Position numbers and translations under genes: made by a program
Shown: positions 1-7,572 of the stretch, piece by piece
Layout: every line of letters begins with the position of its first letter
How positions within the stretch are numbered: position 1 is the first letter of the stretch
Origin: Clostridia bacterium
Lineage (GTDB): Bacteria; Bacillota; Clostridia; Oscillospirales; Acutalibacteraceae
DNA: 34,020 nucleotides
Reading direction: 5' to 3'
Assembly (NCBI GenBank): GCA_017397125.1
Contig: JAFQKB010000015.1
Span: forward strand, 1 to 34,020
The notes under the pieces: generated by a model
What the model was told of the DNA's origin: nothing
The model's database searches: none
Seen by the model: only the letters and a program-made list of their open reading frames with translations

Positions 1-785
1 TCCACGTTGATGTAGCCGTTATGCATCCAATAGCGGGCAAAGGGCACCCCGTTGCAGCACTCGCTCTGGGCGATCTCATTCTCGTGGTGGGGGAAGATCA
101 GGTCCTGGCCGCCGCCGTGGATGTCGATGCTCTCACCCAGATAGCGCCGGGCCATGGCGGAGCACTCGATGTGCCAGCCGGGACGACCGTCGCTCCAGGG
201 GGACGACCAGCTGGGCTCGCCGGGCTTGGCCGCCTTCCACAGGGCAAAGTCCAGAGGATCCTCCTTGACCTCGCCCACGGCGATACGGGCGCCGGACTCC
301 AGATCGTCCAGGGGCTGATGGGACAGCTTGCCGTACCCGTCAAAGCGGCGGGTGCGGAAATACACGTCACCATTCTCCGCCCGATAGGCGTAGCCCTTTT
401 CCACCAGAGTGGACACGATCTGCTCGATCATATCCATATTCTCGGTGGCCTTTGGGTGGGTGGTGGCGGGGCGCACCCCCAGGCCCTTGGCGTCGGTCCA
501 GAACTCCTCGATGTATTTCTCCGCCACCGCCTGGAAGGTGGTGCCCTCCTCGTTGGCCCGGCGGATGATCTTGTCGTCGATGTCGGTGAAATTCTGCACA
601 AAGTTCACCTCATACCCCCGCCACTCCAGATAGCGGCGCAGGGTGTCGAACACCACCAGGGGGCGGGCATTGCCGATGTGGATGAAGTTATACACCGTGG
701 GGCCGCAGGCATACAGCCGCACCTTGCCCTCCTCGATGGGGATAAACTCGTCCTTTTGTCTGGTCAGGGTGTTGTAGATACGCAT
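1..785 (-). CDS. cysS: Cysteine--tRNA ligase, C-terminus beyond left edge
   Basis: Charges tRNA-Cys with cysteine in the cytoplasm. Translating the minus strand from the ATG at 783-785 gives about 261 residues, so only the N-terminal half is present and the frame stays open to the edge. The class I synthetase HIGH-type motif appears as HIGN (about residues 36-39). It follows ACGPTVY, whose Cys27 is the first zinc ligand of CysRS; further on are ECSAMA and [10 protein letters not shown], which carry the other zinc ligands. The start is preceded by a TAAGGAGG-type ribosome site. The gene lies 12 bases after cysE and shares its T-box leader, so enzyme and amino-acid supply are co-regulated. Identification is firm from the motifs; the KMSKS loop and anticodon domain lie outside the window. 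Confidence 0.96.
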   Translation of the reverse strand, partial: MRIYNTLTRQKDEFIPIEEGKVRLYACGPTVYNFIHIGNARPLVVFDTLRRYLEWRGYEVNFVQNFTDIDDKIIRRANEEGTTFQAVAEKYIEEFWTDAKGLGVRPATTHPKATENMDMIEQIVSTLVEKGYAYRAENGDVYFRTRRFDGYGKLSHQPLDDLESGARIAVGEVKEDPLDFALWKAAKPGEPSWSSPWSDGRPGWHIECSAMARRYLGESIDIHGGGQDLIFPHHENEIAQSECCNGVPFARYWMHNGYINV

Positions 786-797
786 ACTATGTCCTCC

Positions 798-1415
798 TTA
801 CTGTTTTTGCTCCAATTGTTCGATCCGCTCCTCCAGCCGGCGCAGCTCCTGGGCCACCGGGTCGGGGATGTGGATCTGATCCAGCTCCTGCACCTTTTCG
901 CCGCCCCGGCGCACCACCCGGGCGGGGATGCCCACGGCAGTACAGTTGTCCGGGATGTCGGTGAGCACCACCGCGCCGGCCGCGATGCGCACGTTGTTGC
1001 CGATGGTGATGGGTCCCAGCACCTTGGCGCCGGCGCCCACCATCACCCGGTTGCCCAGGGTGGGGTGGCGCTTACCGGTGTCCTTGCCGGTGCCGCCCAG
1101 GGTGACCCCCTGATAGATGGTGCAGTCGTCACCGATCTGGGTGGTCTCGCCGATCACCACACCGGTGCCGTGGTCGATAAAGAACCGGCGCCCGATGGTG
1201 GCGGCGGGATGGATCTCGATGCCGGTGCGGCGCACGCACCGCTGGCTGATCCACCGGGCCAGAAAATACAGCCCGTGGCGGTACAGCCAGTTGGCACGCC
1301 GATGGGAGCGCAGCGCCTTGTAGCCATTATACAGCGCCCACGCCTCAAACCCCGACCGGGATGCGGGGTCCCGCTCCCGGATGGTGGCGATGTCCTCTCT
1401 GAATTGTCTGAACAT
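798..1415 (-). CDS. cysE: Serine O-acetyltransferase
   Basis: Transfers acetyl from acetyl-CoA to serine, giving O-acetylserine, the first committed step of cysteine synthesis. The 205-residue protein has a short N-terminal helical part and a left-handed beta-helix of hexapeptide repeats. The CysE signature HGTGVVIGETTQIGDD is followed by YQGVTLGGTGK and a C-terminal coiled tail (LEERIEQLEQKQ). The open frame extends upstream to 1568, but the extension is the translated T-box terminator region. The ATG at 1413-1415 (MFRQFREDIA) matches the family start and has a GGGAG ribosome site. The short N-terminus is typical of Gram-positive CysE. It is the first gene of a cysE-cysS operon under a Cys-specific T-box. 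Confidence 0.95.
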   Translation of the reverse strand: MFRQFREDIATIRERDPASRSGFEAWALYNGYKALRSHRRANWLYRHGLYFLARWISQRCVRRTGIEIHPAATIGRRFFIDHGTGVVIGETTQIGDDCTIYQGVTLGGTGKDTGKRHPTLGNRVMVGAGAKVLGPITIGNNVRIAAGAVVLTDIPDNCTAVGIPARVVRRGGEKVQELDQIHIPDPVAQELRRLEERIEQLEQKQ

Positions 1416-1510
1416 ACGATCACTCCCAAAGAAAACCTTGCAAAAACAAACAGGGTAAAAAGCACAGAAATTTGCCGCTTTGAGGCGGGTTCGGATATTT
1501 CGCTCTACCC

Positions 1511-1555
1511 TAACAAAAGAAAACACCTCCGTTGCCCCGTGGGGCAACGGAGGTG
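1511..1555 (-). terminator. T-box regulated terminator
   Basis: A 15-bp inverted repeat pairs 1524-1538 with 1541-1555; its upper part, GTTGCCCC/GGGGCAAC, is perfect. On the minus strand it is followed by TTTTCTTTTGTT. Its 5' half overlaps the CTCCG arm of the T-box antiterminator, so the two folds exclude each other. Confidence 0.92.
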
Positions 1556-1775
1556 AGTATGTACTCACGGTTCCACTCCGTCATTCACTCATAGGCTCCC
1601 AGCAGAGCCCGGCCCGGTAACGGGGGCTTTCCGCCGCAGGATACTGCGGCCGCAGCCGGTTCCCCCACGGAGCGGACGGGTGCATTTCGCCGGGTCGTGC
1701 GTCAGGGTGCTCACAGCCAAAGGCAGCCCCTCTCTGTCACGCCGTGTCCGGGTACTTCTCCCATCCATCGCTTTA
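1511..1775 (-). promoter_or_regulatory. Cysteine T-box riboswitch leader
   Basis: On the minus strand this 5' leader shows the ordered parts of a T-box. Near the start is GGGAGAAGTACCC with the AGTA motif, then a distal stem with a CAGAGAGGGG...GTGAGCACCC pattern. A specifier segment CGAAATGCACC follows, with codon TGC (Cys) at 1682-1684. The T-box core TGGAACCG is at 1566-1575, inside an antiterminator closed by CGGAG/CTCCG. The alternative structure is a strong terminator (1511-1555). Uncharged tRNA-Cys would pair with the specifier and T-box and favour the antiterminator, raising cysE-cysS expression. The Cys specifier agrees with the downstream genes. The stem pairings were drawn by eye, not folded. 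Confidence 0.9.
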
Positions 1776-1780
1776 CTAAC

Positions 1781-1808
1781 ATTATATACGGATTTTGTGA
1801 TTTGTCTA
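1781..1808 (-). promoter_or_regulatory. Promoter of cysE-cysS leader
   Basis: Minus-strand hexamers are TAGACA (1803-1808) and a perfect TATAAT (1781-1786) with a 16-base spacer. Transcription would start near 1774, at the 5' end of the T-box. No terminator is seen between pgsA and this promoter, so read-through from the recA-recX-rimO-pgsA unit is possible. Confidence 0.8.
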
Positions 1809-1816
1809 CTGTTTTT

Positions 1817-2392
1817 TTAATTTTCCTTAAAATAGTGGCGCAGCGCCCACACGTACTGGACGCCGGACACCACCGTGGCGATCACCGACACCCAGATAAA
1901 GATCACGCCCATAACCAGCAGCACCCGATACAGCCCCATGGCGGCGTCCGGCAGCAGATCCCGCAGCTGCAGCAGCGCCAGCATATAGATGATGGCCACC
2001 ATCTGCATAACCGTCTTGAGCTTACCGGCGAAGGAGGCAGCCACCACCACGCCGTCCTTGGCGGCCAGCAGGCGCACCGAGGTGACCGCAAACTCACGGG
2101 CCAGGATGAGAAACACCGCCCAGCACATCATATCGCCGCCGCCCCGGGTCATCAGGCCCAAAAAGGCCGCGGTGGTCAGGGCCTTGTCCGCCAGAGGATC
2201 CAGGAACTTGCCCAGATTGGTCACCAGATTCTGCTGACGGGCAATCTTGCCGTCGAAATAGTCGGTCAGGGACGCGGCGATAAACACCAGCAGCGCCGCC
2301 CCATAGTGGAAGGGAAACTCCGCCAGCATGAGAAACAGAAAAATCGGGGTGAGGATGCAGCGCACCAGAGTCAGTTTGTTGGGCAAATTCAT
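1817..2392 (-). CDS. pgsA: CDP-diacylglycerol--glycerol-3-phosphate phosphatidyltransferase
   Basis: Integral membrane enzyme that joins CDP-diacylglycerol and glycerol-3-phosphate to make phosphatidylglycerophosphate, the precursor of phosphatidylglycerol. The CDP-alcohol phosphotransferase signature D-G-x2-A-R...G-x3-D-x3-D is complete: DGKIAR, then NLGKFLDPLADK. Several hydrophobic helices fit a 191-residue PgsA. A longer open frame reaches 2539, but the ATG at 2390-2392 (MNLPNKLTLVR) is the family start. It overlaps the rimO stop by four bases (ATGA), suggesting translational coupling. It is the last gene of the recX-rimO-pgsA run. Confidence 0.95.
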   Translation of the reverse strand: MNLPNKLTLVRCILTPIFLFLMLAEFPFHYGAALLVFIAASLTDYFDGKIARQQNLVTNLGKFLDPLADKALTTAAFLGLMTRGGGDMMCWAVFLILAREFAVTSVRLLAAKDGVVVAASFAGKLKTVMQMVAIIYMLALLQLRDLLPDAAMGLYRVLLVMGVIFIWVSVIATVVSGVQYVWALRHYFKEN

Positions 2393-3717
2393 TCGGTCAT
2401 CTCTCCTATCAGATCCCAGTCCATGGTATCGGTAATTTTGATCTGTACAAAGTCGCCGGGCTGCACCCGCCGGGTGGCGGCAAAGAACACCTTGCCGTCG
2501 ATGTCGGGGGCATCCCCCTCGGTGCGGCCGAACCAGCACTCGGCGTATTTATCAAAGCTCTCCACCAGCACGGTGAGGGTGCGCCCCACCTGCTGCTCGT
2601 TGTAGGCGTCGGAGATGCGGCTCTGCTCCTCCATCACGATGTCCCGGCGGCGGCATTTTACCTTGTCCGGGATCTGGTCGGGCAGGTCGTAGGCGGGGGT
2701 GCCCTCCTCCGGGGAGAAGGCAAAGCAGCCCAGCCGCTGGAACTGCGCTTCCTTGATGAACTCGCACAATTCCTCAAAGTCCGCCTCGGTCTCGCCGGGG
2801 AAGCCGGTCATGACGGTGGTACGCAGGGTGATGCCCGGCACCTTGTCCCGCATACGCCGGATGAGGGCGGTCAGGCTCTGCCGGTCGCCGGGGCGGTTCA
2901 TACGCCGCAGCACCGCACCGCTGGCGTGCTGCAGAGGGATGTCCATATAGGGCAGCACCTTCTCCTCGGCAGCCATCACGTCCAGCAGCTCGTCGGTGAT
3001 GTGCTCGGGATAACAATAGAGCAGCCGAATCCACCTGAGATCCTCGATCTTACACAGCTCAGTGAGCAGGTCCGGAAGGCGGCTCTCACCGTAGAGATCC
3101 TGCCCGTACACGGTGGTATCCTGGGCCACCAGCACCAGCTCCCGCACCCCGGCGGCCACCAGCTTGTGTGCCTCGGCCACCACCGTCTCCATCCGGCGGC
3201 TGCGCAGGCCGCCCCGGATGCCGGGGATGGCGCAGTATGTACAGCGGTTGTCGCAGCCGTCCGCAATGCGCAGATAGGCAAAGAAGTGGGGGGTGGTCAG
3301 CATCCGGTCGCCGTCCAGACACCAGGCACTCTTGGGCGGGAAGGAACGGACCGTCTCCCCCGCCATCACCCGATTGACCGCCTCCACGATGTCGCCGTTG
3401 GCGCCCAGACCCAGCACCGCATCGCACTCCGGCATCTCATCCGCCAGCTCCTGCTGATACCGCTCGGCCAGGCAGCCGGTGACGATGATCTTTTTAATTT
3501 GCTTTTCCTTTTTCAGCTGGGCAAACTCCAGAATGTTGTCGATGGATTCCTGCTTGGCATCCTCGATAAAGCCGCAGGTGTTGACGATCACCACCTGGGC
3601 CAGACCGCTCTCGGCGGTGATCTCAAAGCCCGCCAGCTCCAGCTTAGCCAGCATCAATTCGGCATCCATTTGGTTTTTGGGACAGCCCAGGGATACCATA
3701 CCTACTTTTACAGCCAT
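2389..3717 (-). CDS. rimO: Ribosomal protein S12 methylthiotransferase
   Basis: Radical-SAM enzyme that adds a methylthio group to an aspartate of ribosomal protein S12. The 442 residues show the usual order. The N-terminal MTTase domain begins MVSLGCPKNQMDAE and carries further cysteines in VNTCGFIEDAK and GCLAERY, the ligands of the auxiliary cluster. The radical-SAM motif CDNRCTYC (C-x3-C-x2-C) follows, and a C-terminal TRAM-like domain starts around residue 375. The CPKNQ N-terminus and TRAM ending favour RimO over the tRNA enzyme MiaB. It overlaps recX by 10 bases and pgsA by 4. Confidence 0.96.
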   Translation of the reverse strand: MAVKVGMVSLGCPKNQMDAELMLAKLELAGFEITAESGLAQVVIVNTCGFIEDAKQESIDNILEFAQLKKEKQIKKIIVTGCLAERYQQELADEMPECDAVLGLGANGDIVEAVNRVMAGETVRSFPPKSAWCLDGDRMLTTPHFFAYLRIADGCDNRCTYCAIPGIRGGLRSRRMETVVAEAHKLVAAGVRELVLVAQDTTVYGQDLYGESRLPDLLTELCKIEDLRWIRLLYCYPEHITDELLDVMAAEEKVLPYMDIPLQHASGAVLRRMNRPGDRQSLTALIRRMRDKVPGITLRTTVMTGFPGETEADFEELCEFIKEAQFQRLGCFAFSPEEGTPAYDLPDQIPDKVKCRRRDIVMEEQSRISDAYNEQQVGRTLTVLVESFDKYAECWFGRTEGDAPDIDGKVFFAATRRVQPGDFVQIKITDTMDWDLIGEMTE

Positions 3718-4340
3718 TCTTCTGTCTCCTCGTCGTCGGCGGCGCCGTATGCCTCCATAGCACGGCGGATCGCCCCATAGGTAAACCCACGCCGGGCCAG
3801 GGCAGCGGTCACCCGCTGCCGATCCTCGGCGGATTTCATCTTATTATAATATTTTTTCTCGATCAATGCAAGTGCTTGTTGAAAATCCTCTCCATCCAGC
3901 CCGGATACCGCCTCCTGGGCAATAAGTGGGTCGATGCCCCGGCGGCGCAGCTCCTGCTCCACCCGGCGGCGGGGATACTGCTTTTGCTCGGTCAGGCTTT
4001 TGGCCAGGCGGCAGGCATACCGTCCGTCGTCCAACAGTCCCACCTCCTGCAGGCGGGCCACCACCGCCGCCGCGATCTCGGGGGTCGCCTCGGCATACAG
4101 CTTCTGCTCCAGCTCCCGGCAGGCATAGTCCCGCAGCCCCAGCAGATACAACGCCCGGTCCCGGGCACGGTTGTACTGAGAGCGCGCAAGCAGGCTGTCC
4201 AGTTGTTCTTCCGTTATCTCGCCGCCGGCGGCATAGCCGGACTCGTCAAAGGTCTGCCGGTCCACCGGCATCTCCCGACCGTCCTCCAGCCGCAGCAGGT
4301 ACAACCGACGGCGGCGTACCGCGGCCTCTGTGATCCTCAT
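3708..4340 (-). CDS. recX: Regulatory protein RecX
   Basis: Small helical protein that binds RecA filaments and modulates recombinase activity. The sequence has the RecX three-helix repeats: ARDRALYLLGLRDYACRELEQKL, then the DDGRYACRLAKSLTEQKQYPRRRVEQELRRRGI region, with a third repeat at the end (RVTAALARRGFTYGAIRRAM). The ATG at 4338-4340 (MRITEAAVRR) is chosen; in-frame starts at 4352 and 4364 would add four or eight residues next to the recA terminator. It lies just downstream of recA, as in many Firmicutes, behind a hairpin terminator, so it probably depends on read-through. It overlaps the rimO start by 10 bases. Confidence 0.9.
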   Translation of the reverse strand: MRITEAAVRRRRLYLLRLEDGREMPVDRQTFDESGYAAGGEITEEQLDSLLARSQYNRARDRALYLLGLRDYACRELEQKLYAEATPEIAAAVVARLQEVGLLDDGRYACRLAKSLTEQKQYPRRRVEQELRRRGIDPLIAQEAVSGLDGEDFQQALALIEKKYYNKMKSAEDRQRVTAALARRGFTYGAIRRAMEAYGAADDEETEEWL

Positions 4341-4359
4341 ACACTCACCCATCCAAAAG

Positions 4360-4390
4360 CACAAACAGGCAGGAGAGCCCTCTCCTGCCT
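4360..4390 (-). terminator. recA-recX intergenic terminator
   Basis: A perfect 10-bp stem pairs AGGCAGGAGA (4367-4376) with TCTCCTGCCT (4381-4390) around GCCC. On the minus strand it is followed by GTTTGTGCTTTTGG, a modest T-rich tail. It probably gives high recA and lower recX-rimO-pgsA mRNA. Confidence 0.8.
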
Positions 4391-4403
4391 TGTTTTTGTG
4401 TTA

Positions 4404-5567
4404 TTAATCGTCTACCACAATATCGATCTGGGCCTTGGCCGCCGCGCTGGTCACCTGGGGCGCCGCCGCCAGAGGGATCTCCACCGGCGCCGGGGCCGCG
4501 CTCACCGCCGGGCGGGAGCCGGGCACCAGCTTGTGCATATTCTCCCGCACCTTGGCCTCGATCTCGGCTGCGATCTCCGGGTGCTCCCGGAGATAATCCC
4601 GGGCGTTGTCACGACCCTGGGCCAGGCGCTCGCCGCCGTAGCCGAACCAGGATCCGGATTTTTCGATGATGTCCAGCTTGACCGCCAGATCCAGCAGCTC
4701 GCTCTCCTTAGAGATGCCGATGCCGTACAGCACGTCAAACTCCGCCTGCTTAAAGGGGGGCGCCAGTTTATTCTTGACCACCTTGACCCGGGTGTGGGAG
4801 CCCACGGCGTCGGCGCCGTTCTTGATGGTCTCGGTGCGGCGCACGTCCAGGCGCACCGAGGCGTAATACTTGAGGGCGTTGCCGCCGCTGGTCACCTCGG
4901 GGTTGCCGTAGACAATACCCACCTTCAGACGCAGCTGGTTGATGAACAGGGCGATGCAATTGGACTTGGACACCGCCGGCGCCAGCTTGCGCATAGCCTG
5001 GGACATAAGACGGGCCTGCAGACCCACGTGGGCATCGCCCATCTCGCCCTCGATCTCGGCCCGGGGCACCAGCGCCGCCACCGAGTCCAGCACCACGATA
5101 TCCACGGCGCCGGAGCGGATGAGGGCCTCCATGATCTCCAGAGCCTGCTCGCCGGTGTCCGGCTGGGACACCAGCAGCGAGTCCACGTCCACGCCCAGCG
5201 CACGGGCATACACGGGGTCCAGAGCGTGCTCCACGTCGATAAAGGCCGCCTCGCCGCCCTTTTTCTGACACTCAGCCACGGCATGGAGAGCCAGCGTGGT
5301 CTTACCGGAGGCCTCGGGGCCGTAGATCTCTACGATACGGCCCCGGGGCAGGCCGCCGATACCCAGCGCCGCATCCAGCGCCATAGAGCCGGTGGGCACT
5401 GCGTCCACGTTCATCTTGATATTCTCGCCCAGGCGCATCACAGAGCCCTTGCCATACTGCTTTTCGATCTGGGCCAGCGCCATATCCAGCGCCTTCTGGC
5501 GCTCGGTGCGGTCGCCCGCTACCGTTTCTGTCTTTTTCTTATCCGCCTTCGTTGCCAATTCGGTCAT
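4404..5567 (-). CDS. recA: Recombinase A
   Basis: ATP-dependent strand-exchange protein for homologous recombination and coprotease for LexA/DinR self-cleavage in the SOS response. The 387-residue sequence has Walker A GPEASGKT (about residues 83-90), Walker B ([15 protein letters not shown]), the L1/L2 region around [19 protein letters not shown], and the [18 protein letters not shown] stretch. The C-terminus ends in an Ala/Pro-rich, acidic tail (DIVVDD). A GTG upstream at 5588 would add seven residues, but the ATG at 5565-5567 has a GGAAAGGG site and is preferred. It has its own promoter and a DinR box. prmC ends about 100 bases upstream. Confidence 0.98.
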   Translation of the reverse strand: MTELATKADKKKTETVAGDRTERQKALDMALAQIEKQYGKGSVMRLGENIKMNVDAVPTGSMALDAALGIGGLPRGRIVEIYGPEASGKTTLALHAVAECQKKGGEAAFIDVEHALDPVYARALGVDVDSLLVSQPDTGEQALEIMEALIRSGAVDIVVLDSVAALVPRAEIEGEMGDAHVGLQARLMSQAMRKLAPAVSKSNCIALFINQLRLKVGIVYGNPEVTSGGNALKYYASVRLDVRRTETIKNGADAVGSHTRVKVVKNKLAPPFKQAEFDVLYGIGISKESELLDLAVKLDIIEKSGSWFGYGGERLAQGRDNARDYLREHPEIAAEIEAKVRENMHKLVPGSRPAVSAAPAPVEIPLAAAPQVTSAAAKAQIDIVVDD

Positions 5568-5583
5568 CCCTTTCCGCGAAAAT

Positions 5584-5600
5584 GCCACCCACAGGGTGGC
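5584..5600 (-). other. Hairpin in recA 5' untranslated leader
   Basis: Perfect inverted repeat GCCACCC-ACA-GGGTGGC between the recA promoter and its ribosome site. No T-run follows, so it is not a terminator. It could affect mRNA stability or access to the ribosome site; the function is inferred only. Confidence 0.5.
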
Positions 5601-5611
5601 TCATTGACACC

Positions 5612-5640
5612 ATTTTAGCACAGGTTTTACCAAAATGCAA
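5612..5640 (-). promoter_or_regulatory. recA promoter
   Basis: Minus-strand TTGCAT (5635-5640), 17-base spacer, TAAAAT (5612-5617), with an extended TGC just before the -10. It lies directly upstream of recA. Confidence 0.85.
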
Positions 5641-5648
5641 GAGTTTTT

Positions 5649-5662
5649 CGAACATTTGTTTG
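5649..5662 (-). promoter_or_regulatory. DinR/LexA-type SOS box
   Basis: CGAACATTTGTTTG matches the Gram-positive DinR consensus CGAACRNRYGTTYG at 13 of 14 positions. It ends 9 bases upstream of the recA -35 hexamer. This placement fits SOS repression of recA. Confidence 0.85.
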
Positions 5663-5668
5663 GATTTT

Positions 5669-6505
5669 TTATTTTGTGCCCAGCACCACTCGGGGTATGC
5701 CCGCCAGGTCCGGGACAATCTCTATATCCTTCAGGCTGGCGGCGGCAAACAGAGCCGCCACATCCGCCGCCTGACCGATCCCCACCTCCACGGCGCAGAA
5801 GCCGCCAGGGGCCAGCTTTCGGCACCACTGTTCGGCGATCACCCGGTAAAAGCGCAGGCCGTCGGCGCTGCCGTCCAGCGCCATCCGCGGCTCACGCCGC
5901 ACCTCCCGCTGCAGACCCGGCAGGTCGCCGGTGGGGATATAGGGCGGGTTGGACAGGATGGCGTCCCACCCCGCCGGATAGGCGTCCCAGTCGGCCAGCA
6001 CGTCCCCCTGCCGCACGGTCACGTCCAGCGCCGGATAGCGGCGTACGTTCTCCCGCAGATAGGGCAGGGCGTCCCCGGACAGCTCTACGGCGGTCACCGC
6101 CGCACCGGGGGTCAGAGATGCCACCCCCAGCCCCACACAGCCGGTGCCGGCGCACAGGTCCAGCACCCGGGGTGCGCTCTTGCCCTGCAGCCGCCGGGCC
6201 GCCGTCTCGCACAGCAGCTCCGTGTCCGGGCGGGGGATCAGCACCCCCTCCCCCACCCGCAGGGTGAGGGCGAGAAAATCCCACTGGCCCAGTATGTATT
6301 GAAGCGGCCGTCCCGCGGACCGTTGAGTCAGGGCGGTGTCCAAGGCCTCTGCCTGAGACACGGTCAGCGGCGTATCGTCCGCCGCCCCGCCCCGGGGCAG
6401 TCCGCCCAGGTCCTCCAGCAGGCACCGGGCGTCAAAGGCGCCGTCCTCGCAGCCGGCCGCCGTCAGGGCGGCCACGGCGGTGGTCAGCCATTGGCGGCGG
6501 GTCAC
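5669..6505 (-). CDS. prmC: Peptide chain release factor glutamine methyltransferase
   Basis: SAM-dependent methyltransferase that modifies the glutamine of the GGQ motif in release factors RF1/RF2. The 278-residue sequence has an N-terminal helical domain. The Rossmann SAM-binding motif VLDLCAGTGCVGLG and the substrate-binding NPPY signature (LSNPPYIPTGDL) follow. The GTG at 6503-6505 is taken as start; it overlaps the TGA of the DUF1385 gene, suggesting coupling. The open frame upstream of it is a shadow of that gene. DUF1385-prmC order is common in Firmicutes, where prfA often follows; here recA follows instead. Confidence 0.94.
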   Translation of the reverse strand: MTRRQWLTTAVAALTAAGCEDGAFDARCLLEDLGGLPRGGAADDTPLTVSQAEALDTALTQRSAGRPLQYILGQWDFLALTLRVGEGVLIPRPDTELLCETAARRLQGKSAPRVLDLCAGTGCVGLGVASLTPGAAVTAVELSGDALPYLRENVRRYPALDVTVRQGDVLADWDAYPAGWDAILSNPPYIPTGDLPGLQREVRREPRMALDGSADGLRFYRVIAEQWCRKLAPGGFCAVEVGIGQAADVAALFAAASLKDIEIVPDLAGIPRVVLGTK

Positions 6506-7539
6506 CACTGATCCGCCTCCGGGTTGTCGGGGATGACCTCCTCCAGCGCCCGGATGGCGCACTCGATCATGCCGTCGTCCGGCTCGATGGTGGTGATGCG
6601 CTGCATCCACTGGCCGGGGGCGGAGATGATGCGGGTCAGCCGGTTGTCGTAGCGGCCGGCCAGCTTGATGAGCTCATAGCCGATGCCCATGGTCAGGGGC
6701 AGCAGCAGCAGCTTCACCGCCGTGCGCAGAACGGGGTTATCAATAGGAATGAGAATAGAGATCACAATACCCACGATCAGCATCAGCACCATAAAGGAGG
6801 TGCCGCAACGGGGATGGAACCGGCTCTGGGGGCGGACGTTCTCCACCGTCAGGGGCAGGCCCTTTTCGTAGCAGAAGATGGACTTATGCTCCGCACCGTG
6901 GTACTGGAAGGTGCGGCGGATGTCCTTCATCCGGGATACCGCCAGCATATACGCCAGGAAGATGAGGATGCGCATCACGCCCTCGAACACGCCCCGGATG
7001 TACGGATTATCCAGCACCGGAAAGGCGCCGCTGAGCCAGCGGAACAGCTGAATGGGCAGCCACATAAACAGAATGAGGGACAGGCCCACACCCAGCACCG
7101 CACCGATGACCATCACCACGTTCATCAGGATACCGGCCTTTTTCTTGGCCTGCTCGGTATTTGGTTTTTCCTCAACGGCAGCTTCGGCAGGAGCTTCGGC
7201 GGTGTCGGGGGTGTCCCCGGCAGCGGCCGCCTTGGCGGCCTTTTCCTCCGCCATAGCCTCCTCCAGCTCCTCCTCCATGCCGCTCAGCTCCGCCGAGCGC
7301 ATCAGGCACTTATAGCCATAGGTCATGGAGAAGATGAAGTTAAAAATGCCGCGGACCAGCGGCCATTTGGCAAAGCCGGGCAGCTTTTGCTTGGGGTTGT
7401 CCCAGCTTTCCATCCGGATCTCGCCGGAGGTGTGGCGCACCGCCATGGCGGTACGCTCCGGGCCGCGCATCATAACACCCTCGATGAGGGCCTGGCCGCC
7501 GATGGAGGTCTTTTTCAGTACACATTCCTGTTTGCTCAT
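6502..7539 (-). CDS. DUF1385 (YqhQ-like) polytopic membrane protein
   Basis: Conserved membrane protein of unestablished biochemical role. The N-terminus IGGQALIEGVMMRGPE is the DUF1385 hallmark. Predicted membrane segments lie near residues 136-168, 183-202, 247-267 and 276-296. The conserved FQYHGAEHKSI and FHPRCGTSFM motifs hold invariant His and Cys residues that could bind metal. An unusual Ala/Glu-rich low-complexity insert occupies residues 88-133, between the N-terminal part and the first long helix. The ATG at 7537-7539 has an AGAAAGGA ribosome site. It starts 33 bases after the histidine kinase and overlaps prmC, so it may be read from the promoter at 11059-11088. Confidence 0.9.
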   Translation of the reverse strand: MSKQECVLKKTSIGGQALIEGVMMRGPERTAMAVRHTSGEIRMESWDNPKQKLPGFAKWPLVRGIFNFIFSMTYGYKCLMRSAELSGMEEELEEAMAEEKAAKAAAAGDTPDTAEAPAEAAVEEKPNTEQAKKKAGILMNVVMVIGAVLGVGLSLILFMWLPIQLFRWLSGAFPVLDNPYIRGVFEGVMRILIFLAYMLAVSRMKDIRRTFQYHGAEHKSIFCYEKGLPLTVENVRPQSRFHPRCGTSFMVLMLIVGIVISILIPIDNPVLRTAVKLLLLPLTMGIGYELIKLAGRYDNRLTRIISAPGQWMQRITTIEPDDGMIECAIRALEEVIPDNPEADQW

Positions 7540-7572
7540 ACGATATGGTTCCTTTCTTGGGGTAGAATGATC

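Noticed and set aside
21-1556. Plus-strand 511-residue open frame
   Set aside because: Antisense to cysS and cysE, His/Gly/Ala-rich with no family motif. It is a by-product of high GC content.
3876-5618. Plus-strand 580-residue open frame
   Set aside because: Antisense to recX and recA, low-complexity Gln/His/Leu composition, no ribosome site.
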